Below are positions 58,880 to 64,000 of a DNA stretch of 64,000 nt, piece after piece (the first letter of the stretch is position 1; each line of letters opens with the position of its first letter). Location of the stretch: the NCBI GenBank assembly GCA_900541685.1, contig UQKM01000006.1, positions 34,675 through 98,674 on the forward strand. The letters run 5' to 3'. The stretch is from an uncultured Collinsella sp. (GTDB lineage: Bacteria > Actinomycetota > Coriobacteriia > Coriobacteriales > Coriobacteriaceae). The translations under genes were made by a program, and so were the position numbers. The notes beneath the pieces are model-generated. The model was not told the origin of the DNA. It saw nothing but the letters and a program-made list of their open reading frames with translations, and ran no database searches.

Positions 58880-59791
58880 TTAGGCGCGTGCTACTTGGGC
58901 GATGCTTGCTTTGGTGTCTGCGCGTTTGCCGGCGACTTCGCAAAAGATCGCGCCGCCGATGATCAACGCGGCGCCCATGAGGCGGATGGGCGTCATGGTC
59001 TCTCCCAAAAGGGCAACGGAGAACACGACGGCCGAAAGCGGCTCGAGGTAGCCGACGACCGCGACGGTCTGGACGGGCAGCTTGGCGACGGCACTAAAGT
59101 AGAGCAGGCAACCGATGCCGGTGTTGACGACGCCGAGCATGGCGACGGCGCCCCAATCGATGCCGGCGGCAATGCTGGGGGAGAGGAACGAGGGGGCACC
59201 TTGCGTGAAGAGCGTAAGGATCAACGCGGTTACAAAGGCGGCGCTCACCTGGAGCGTGGAGTTCTCGAGGCCTTCGATGTGTGGCGCACCCTTGCTAGCG
59301 ATGACCATCAAGGCGTAGCAGAAGGCCGAGGCGATGCCGCAAGCGATACCCGCAATGGGCATATTGCCGCCTAGACCTTGCGCCGCAATGAGAAAGTCGC
59401 CACAGGCAACGGCGATAAACCCGGCGATTTTGCCGCCGGTCAGCTTTTCGCCAAAAATGAGCGGGGAGAGGGCCATAACGATGATGGGGCCGCAGTAATA
59501 CAACAGCGAGGAGATGCCAACGCCGATCGTCTGATAGGCGCGGAACAGGAAAATCCAGCTGGCGCCCAGCGCGGCGCCCGAGACGATGAGCGCTGCGGCC
59601 TCGCGGGGGCGAGACGGAGCCTGCAGGTTATGGCGCTTGGTTATGAAGAGGATGGCGGCAAGGGTGAGAGCGCCCAAAAACGTGCGCAACAGTACGATAT
59701 CGGAGCTCGGCAGCGCGATGGCAGCGGCGATGATGCCGTTGGAGCCAAACAATAGCAATGCTGCTAAGTACGTAAACAGTCCGTTGTTCAT
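58880..59791 (-). CDS. EamA/DMT family transporter (copy 2)
   Basis: Ten-TM exporter of 303 aa with two EamA repeats: GSNGIIAAAIALPSSDIVLL at the start and VQTVAVVGYLEPLSAVVFS in the second. Carries amino acids or metabolites; substrate unknown. Divergent from a LysR gene 118 bp away. Same layout as the 18850-20777 pair, but not close in sequence, so these look like an older paralogous module. SD AGAGGGGA upstream. Confidence 0.88.
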   Translation of the reverse strand: MNNGLFTYLAALLLFGSNGIIAAAIALPSSDIVLLRTFLGALTLAAILFITKRHNLQAPSRPREAAALIVSGAALGASWIFLFRAYQTIGVGISSLLYYCGPIIVMALSPLIFGEKLTGGKIAGFIAVACGDFLIAAQGLGGNMPIAGIACGIASAFCYALMVIASKGAPHIEGLENSTLQVSAAFVTALILTLFTQGAPSFLSPSIAAGIDWGAVAMLGVVNTGIGCLLYFSAVAKLPVQTVAVVGYLEPLSAVVFSVALLGETMTPIRLMGAALIIGGAIFCEVAGKRADTKASIAQVARA

Positions 59792-59909
59792 GTGCTGACA
59801 TCCCCTCTATATCCGAGCATGTTCACTATGGGTGAGGTGGCTTTAGAAGAAAAGCGAATATAATGCATGGATAACATGACAAAAACTCATGTAAAGGTGG
59901 AGGGATGCC

Positions 59910-60767
59910 GTGGAAACGAATATTCAAAAGATGCAAGTGCTGCTCGAGACGGTGCGTGCCGGCAGCTTTACGCATGCTGCAGAGCGGCTGAGCTATTCGC
60001 AGTCGGGCGTGAGCCGCATGGTGGGCGACCTTGAGGCAGACTGGGGTTTTAAGGTGCTTGATCGCAGCCGCGAGGGCGTGGTGCTTTCTGCCGACGGGCG
60101 GCAGGTCATGCCGGCAGTCGAGGCGTTATGCGAAGAGTTTGGCCGCCTGCAGCGACGCGTGGACGAGATGCGGGGGCTCATGCGTGGCAAGATCTGTATC
60201 GGTACATTCTCGAGTGTGGCGACCCATGTACTGCCGCCGGTGATCGCGCGGTTTCGCGCTGATCACCCGGATGTCGATTACGAGCTGCTGATGGGTGATT
60301 ACTCCGAGATTGAGCAATGGGTGGCGGAAGGCCGCTGCGACCTGGGCTTTATTCCGCGCGAGCCACGCGGCGCCGGCATGGCGTCGCGGCCGTTGGTGCA
60401 AGACGAGCTGATGGCCGTGGTGCCAGCGGACTCCTCGCTTGCCACCGCGGAGGTCGTTTCCCTTGCCGATTTGGCCAACGAGCAGTTTATTCTTCTGGAA
60501 CGCGGTAGCGACGACGAGATTACGCCGCTGTTTCGCCGCGCGGGTCTGGCGGTGCGTTCTAAGCTATCGACCTGGGATGATTATGCGATTATGGCCATGG
60601 TCGAGGACGGTCTGGGCGTGAGTATTCTTCCGGCGCTCATCTTGCGCCGCTGTCAGTTCGATGTCGCCGTGCGTCCGCTCGAGGGACATCCCCATCGGCA
60701 GATCAACGCGATATATCGCACGGCTGACGTTTCGCTTGCCGCCGCTCGATTCCTTGAATATCTCTAA
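59910..60767 (+). CDS. LysR family regulator (copy 2)
   Basis: Regulator of 285 aa: HTH AGSFTHAAERLSYSQSGVSRMVGDLE and effector domain from about 88 (GKICIGTFSSVATHVLPPVIARF). That stretch and the DDYAIMAMVEDGLGVSILP segment mirror copy 1 (TFTNVSRTVLPRVI; DDYTIMAMVEEGLGVSML), showing common ancestry. GTG 59910 has GGTGGAGGGA upstream. Presumed regulator of the divergent EamA gene. Confidence 0.9.
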   Translation: METNIQKMQVLLETVRAGSFTHAAERLSYSQSGVSRMVGDLEADWGFKVLDRSREGVVLSADGRQVMPAVEALCEEFGRLQRRVDEMRGLMRGKICIGTFSSVATHVLPPVIARFRADHPDVDYELLMGDYSEIEQWVAEGRCDLGFIPREPRGAGMASRPLVQDELMAVVPADSSLATAEVVSLADLANEQFILLERGSDDEITPLFRRAGLAVRSKLSTWDDYAIMAMVEDGLGVSILPALILRRCQFDVAVRPLEGHPHRQINAIYRTADVSLAAARFLEYL

Positions 60768-60827
60768 ACGCGTGCGCGTCATTGTCCGCCTTGGGCAAAT
60801 CTCGGAGTTCGGTACGTTTTCTTGTGA

Positions 60828-60910
60828 AATTGAACTTCCGAATAAGGTACGGCGCTATACTGCTGCCTAAATTGAACTTAGGTTCAATTCGTGTTCTATA
60901 AATTGAACTT
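60828..60910. promoter_or_regulatory. Three AATTGAACTT repeats and an AATTGAAC-TTAG-GTTCAATT palindrome
   Basis: Copies at 60828-60837, 60870-60879 and 60901-60910; the middle one is the left arm of an 8-bp-arm palindrome (60870-60889). TATACT (60856-60861) is a likely -10, so sites flank -35, +1 and the SD. This fits autorepression by the XRE domain encoded downstream. Confidence 0.65.
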
Positions 60911-60929
60911 TGCCAGCAAGGAGGTTCTA

Positions 60930-62450
60930 ATGGCCCAAGAGACGTTTAGCGATCGCCTGCGACAGACCATGTCCGATCGCGACGTTCGCCAGTCGGACGT
61001 AATCCGCGCATCGGAGATGCTCGGAAAAAAACTCGGCAAGAGTCAGATGAGCCAATATGTGAGCGGCAAGACGATCCCGCGGCGCGATGTGGCAGAGCTG
61101 CTCGCTCGTATTTTGGAGGTCGATGTTTCCTGGCTGCTCGCCGGTGACGCCGATCAAGGCGAGGAATCATCGCCTCGCAACGTGCCCAAGCCCGAACCCC
61201 ATCCCTCAGCTCAAATTCCAAGGAGCACCACCATGCGTACTTTTTCTAAATCCACCAAGCTCGATAACGTCCTGTATGACGTGCGCGGCCCCGTCGTCGA
61301 CGAGGCCGCCCGTATGGAGGACGAGGGCGAGCGTATTCTCAAGCTCAACATCGGTAATCCGGCGCCCTTTGGTTTCCGCACGCCCGATGAGGTCATCAAG
61401 GACATGCGCCAGCAGCTGCCCGACTGCGAAGGCTATTCCAACTCGCGTGGCCTGTTCTCCGCGCGCAAGGCAATCATGCAGTACTCGCAGATCAAGGGCC
61501 TGCCCAATGTTCAGATGGAGCACATCTACACGGGCAACGGCGTGTCCGAACTCATTCAGCTTTCGATGAACGCGCTGCTCGACAATGGCGACGAGATTCT
61601 GATCCCCAGCCCCGACTATCCGCTCTGGACGGCGTGCGCAACCCTTGCCGGCGGTCATCCCGTTCACTATCTGTGTGATGAGCAAGCGGATTGGTATCCC
61701 GACCTGGAGGATATGGAGTCCAAGATCACGAGCGCGACCAAGGCCCTCGTCATCATCAACCCCAACAACCCCACGGGTTCGGTCTATCCGCGCGAGGTAC
61801 TCGAGGGCATCGTTGAGATCGCGCGCAGGCACCAGCTCATGATTTTTGCCGATGAGATCTACGACCGCCTGTGCATGGACGGCTACGAGCACGTCTCGAT
61901 TGCCTCGCTCGCTCCCGACCTGCCCTGCGTCACCTTTAGCGGCCTTTCCAAGTCGCACATGATCGCGGGCTATCGTATTGGCTGGATGGTGCTTTCGGGT
62001 AACCAGCGCTGCATGAGCGACTTTATTATGGGCATCAACATGCTCTCGAACATGCGCCTGTGCTCCAACGTGCCGGCTCAGTCAATCGTCCAGACGGCGC
62101 TCGGCGGCCATCAGTCTGTTAACAACTACATCCGCCCCGGCGGTCGTGTCTACGAGCAGCGCAACTTCGTGTATGAGGCACTCAACAAGATCGACGGCAT
62201 CTCGGTGGTCAAGCCGCGTGCGGCGTTCTATATCTTCCCCAAGATGGATGTGAAGAAGTTCAACATCACTGACGACGAGCAGTTCGCCCTTGACCTGCTG
62301 CACGAGAAGAAGATCCTGATCACGCGCGGCGGCGGCTTTAACTGGGGTGAGCCCGACCACTTCCGCATCGTGTACCTGCCGCGCATGGAAGTGCTCAAAG
62401 AGTCGCTCGAAGACCTCGCCGACTTCTTCGATCATTACCGCCAGAGCTAA
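60930..62450 (+). CDS. XRE domain fused to AlaA-type aminotransferase
   Basis: The frame encodes 506 aa. Residues 5-75 are an XRE HTH (SDVIRASEMLGKKLGKSQMSQY and GKTIPRRDVAELLARIL), then a 20-residue Pro-rich linker. From residue 102 the product (MRTFSKSTKLDNVLYDVRGP) is a class I aminotransferase: GNPAPFGF, NPNNPTGSVY, FADEIYD and GLSKSHMIAGYRIGW with the PLP Lys. That part is 405 aa, the length of E. coli AlaA. ATG 61233 has AAGGAG 7 nt upstream, so AlaA alone can be made. ATG 60930 follows AAGGAGG. Likely alanine/pyruvate/glutamate interconversion under self-control. Confidence 0.9.
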   Translation: MAQETFSDRLRQTMSDRDVRQSDVIRASEMLGKKLGKSQMSQYVSGKTIPRRDVAELLARILEVDVSWLLAGDADQGEESSPRNVPKPEPHPSAQIPRSTTMRTFSKSTKLDNVLYDVRGPVVDEAARMEDEGERILKLNIGNPAPFGFRTPDEVIKDMRQQLPDCEGYSNSRGLFSARKAIMQYSQIKGLPNVQMEHIYTGNGVSELIQLSMNALLDNGDEILIPSPDYPLWTACATLAGGHPVHYLCDEQADWYPDLEDMESKITSATKALVIINPNNPTGSVYPREVLEGIVEIARRHQLMIFADEIYDRLCMDGYEHVSIASLAPDLPCVTFSGLSKSHMIAGYRIGWMVLSGNQRCMSDFIMGINMLSNMRLCSNVPAQSIVQTALGGHQSVNNYIRPGGRVYEQRNFVYEALNKIDGISVVKPRAAFYIFPKMDVKKFNITDDEQFALDLLHEKKILITRGGGFNWGEPDHFRIVYLPRMEVLKESLEDLADFFDHYRQS

Positions 62451-62456
62451 TTAGTT

Positions 62457-62478
62457 CCGCCGTTCTACCGAACGGCGG
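62457..62478. terminator. Hairpin CCGCCGTTC-TACC-GAACGGCGG after the aminotransferase
   Basis: Perfect 9-bp stem with a 4-nt loop just past the stop. TTCCGCCGTTCTACCGAA also occurs at 34089-34106 as an isolated half, so it may be a short repeat too. Confidence 0.6.
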
Positions 62479-62528
62479 ACCACCTGACGCTGCGCGAGCC
62501 GCATTCACGCCAATCTGACGTTCAATTT

Positions 62529-62558
62529 CGAGGGCGCGACCAGAAGGTCAGCGCCCTC
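62529..62558. terminator. Hairpin GAGGGCGC...GCGCCCTC
   Basis: A two-part stem GAGGGCGC and GACC with GGTC and GCGCCCTC, followed by TCATTT. It lies between the aminotransferase and the convergent deformylase. Confidence 0.6.
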
Positions 62559-62633
62559 TCATTTCACGTCACCTTGGCGCAAATGCGGCTCGCTCGCTGT
62601 CGTGTGCTCAACCTGCATCGTTACCCTGGCTGT

Positions 62634-63044
62634 CTAAATAACAATCCCGTTGCAGTGGTCGATTTCGTGTTGGATGATCTCGGCGGTGTAGCCCGAGAAG
62701 TTTTTGATGCGGTGGACGAAATTCTCGTCCAAATACTCAACCTTAATGCGGCGATAGCGAGTACAGGGGCGCTCGCCGGAAAGCGAGAGACATCCTTCGC
62801 TCGTCTGATAGGAATTGACCTGCTCAAGAATTTGAGGGTTGTACATCAGCAGCGCCCTGTTGCCGTCCTTTACGCAGATGATGCGTTTGCGCACGCCGAT
62901 CATGTTGGCGGCGAGACCCACGCACTCGTGCTCATGCTCATGGAGCGTATCCAGGAGGTCTTGTCCGATTACGGCGTCGTCGGGTCCCGCGTCTTCGGAA
63001 GGCAGGCGTAAAAAGAACTCGGATTTCATGATGGGCTTAATCAT
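62634..63044 (-). CDS. def: Peptide deformylase
   Basis: Metallohydrolase of 136 aa that removes the formyl group from N-terminal Met. Motif I GLAANMIG (Gln replaced by Met, a known variant in short PDFs), motif II EGCLS with the metal-ligand Cys, and motif III QHEIDH with both His and the catalytic Glu. ATG 63044 has AAGGAG 6 nt upstream. In contrast with the copy at 54694, this one keeps the catalytic Glu and is the better candidate for the housekeeping enzyme, unless another def exists elsewhere. Confidence 0.9.
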   Translation of the reverse strand: MIKPIMKSEFFLRLPSEDAGPDDAVIGQDLLDTLHEHEHECVGLAANMIGVRKRIICVKDGNRALLMYNPQILEQVNSYQTSEGCLSLSGERPCTRYRRIKVEYLDENFVHRIKNFSGYTAEIIQHEIDHCNGIVI

Positions 63045-63258
63045 GGCGGGCTCCTTAAGGTGGACACGTTTGGTTCAGGTCATGATACCGCGACATGTCG
63101 CATTAATGTGTGCACATAGATTCTGCAGCTAGATTGGCGGGCGAGACCATAAACTAGTGGACGTTTTGCCGAGAGGCATGAATGTTTAAAGCGCAAAGAG
63201 TGCGCGACGGGCCCCGCGAATGGGGCGATGATGCCCGAGAGGGCCAAGAAGGAGTCTC

Positions 63259-64000
63259 ATGTCCGAGAACGAAGAGATCATGAACGAGACCGAGAACGAG
63301 ACCATGGCTGCCGAGGTCGAGGCAGTCGAGACCGTGGAGACCGAAGCTGCCGAGATTGAGGCTGCTGACGAGGTTTCCGCCGAGGAGGCCGAGGTTGTCG
63401 AGGCCACCGTTGATTACGATGACGAAGAGCTGATGGACAAGATGCAGAAGGCCGCCCGCCTGCTGCGTAGCCGTCGCTTTGCTATTTCCAAGGAGGAGGA
63501 GGCCAAGGCCGAGCGCATGGCAAACATCGAGCGCGCCATCAAGCTCCTTGACCTCAAGCCCAAGATGGAGCAGAAGGAGATGTCCGACCTGCTGGGCATG
63601 CGCCTTCGTGAGCTTGATGGCCTGATGGCCGAGGCCGAGGCTGCCGATCTGGTCGGCCGCATCGACGACGCCGAGGGCGATATGCGCAAGATCGTCGTCT
63701 TCGCTGCCGAGGATGCTGCTGAGGGCCTGGTCGAGCTTGCCAACAAGAAGGAGAAGCTCCTGCCCGAGCTTTCTTATGAGGAGGCCACCGAGCTGATGGC
63801 CGCCCTCGATAAGGTTATCGCTCCGCTTGTCGCCATGGGCTTGGACGAGGACCGCGGTCCTCGTGGCGGCCGTGACGAGCGCGGTGGCCGTGGCGGTGAC
63901 CGTGGCGGTCGCGGCGGCTTTGGCGATCGCGGTGGCCGTGGCGGTGACCGTGGCGGTCGCGGCGGCGATCGCGGCGGCCGTGGCGGCTTTGGCGACCGTG
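63259..64000 (+). CDS. MarR-like protein with acidic N-terminus and RGG-rich tail (runs off the window)
   Basis: Partial gene, at least 247 codons, no stop before the edge. Residues 1-55 are strongly acidic (TMAAEVEAVETVETEAAE). Residues 65-175 resemble a MarR winged helix (MEQKEMSDLLGMRLRELDGL, then DLVGRIDDAEGDMRKIVVF as the wing). From about 195 the chain is a run of RGG, RGGD and GGFGDR units (at least 45 residues seen). Such Arg/Gly tails usually bind RNA or favour condensates. ATG 63259 follows AAGGAG; a CATAAACT -10-like element and GC-rich hairpins lie in the leader. DNA, RNA or both may be its target. Confidence 0.75.
   Translation, partial: MSENEEIMNETENETMAAEVEAVETVETEAAEIEAADEVSAEEAEVVEATVDYDDEELMDKMQKAARLLRSRRFAISKEEEAKAERMANIERAIKLLDLKPKMEQKEMSDLLGMRLRELDGLMAEAEAADLVGRIDDAEGDMRKIVVFAAEDAAEGLVELANKKEKLLPELSYEEATELMAALDKVIAPLVAMGLDEDRGPRGGRDERGGRGGDRGGRGGFGDRGGRGGDRGGRGGDRGGRGGFGDR

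Noticed and set aside
60882..60892. T-loop-like GGTTCAATTC suggesting a tRNA
   Set aside because: It is the right arm of the AATTGAAC palindrome; no cloverleaf can be built around it.

Overview
The window is a stretch of bacterial chromosome, roughly 60% GC, that looks like a gut Collinsella or a close Coriobacteriia relative (Actinomycetota). The pointers are a choloylglycine-hydrolase (bile salt hydrolase) gene, LAATG-type cell-wall-anchored surface proteins, hybrid sensor kinases with solute-binding sensor domains, and a run of single-gene units each with its own Shine-Dalgarno (SD) site. The genus is inferred from gene content and style, not from a marker gene. I found no rRNA, tRNA, CRISPR array, complete transposon or prophage.

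Layout. 0-10 kb: a cut-off glutaredoxin, an XRE/zinc-ribbon/TipAS-like regulator, TrmO, a MalY/PatB C-S lyase, a solute-binding lipoprotein overlapping a hybrid kinase, and a convergent second hybrid kinase that carries its own binding domains and runs in frame into a flavin-binding PNPOx-like domain. 10-19 kb: K+ channel, LOG-family protein, ClC channel, a GntR/ABC operon, prfC, a VUT (queuosine-precursor type) transporter behind a candidate preQ1-like leader, an SDR, and ung. 19-32 kb: EamA/LysR pair, MATE, the rRNA methyltransferases RlmA and RsmJ, GNAT, a TetM-like ribosomal protection GTPase, and an AAA ATPase plus UvrA-like pair bracketed by two near-identical palindromes; TrmL follows. 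32-41 kb: CobW GTPase, ArsC-like protein, flavodoxin-type reductase, an AT-richer island, two tandem c-di-GMP genes (one split at a run of ten G), and a patatin. 41-49 kb: three palindromes at a 62-bp period, a thiM-MTH1187-thiE operon under a TPP riboswitch, a HAD phosphatase, a LysR regulator beside a MetE-like enzyme with a Met-box-like operator, UraA and an esterase. 49-64 kb: a tandemly duplicated surface-protein gene, a purine permease, two peptide deformylase relatives, bile salt hydrolase, Kup, a second EamA/LysR pair, an XRE-AlaA fusion, and a MarR-like protein with an RGG-rich tail that runs off the end.

How the genes work together. Clear units are thiM/thiaminBP/thiE (thiamine salvage), GntR/ABC ATPase/permease (a YtrA-type efflux operon), the binding lipoprotein with its hybrid kinase, and the LysR/MetE-like pair (methionine). 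Several genes are separated by short palindromic intergenic repeats of at least three families, all with a GGGAC core, and these repeats supply stop codons or lie next to promoters.

The most unusual items are the ten-G tract splitting a GGDEF protein, the XRE-AlaA fusion that keeps an internal SD, the palindrome-bracketed AAA/UvrA pair, the kinase-PNPOx read-through, the 62-bp-period palindromes, and the MarR-RGG protein.
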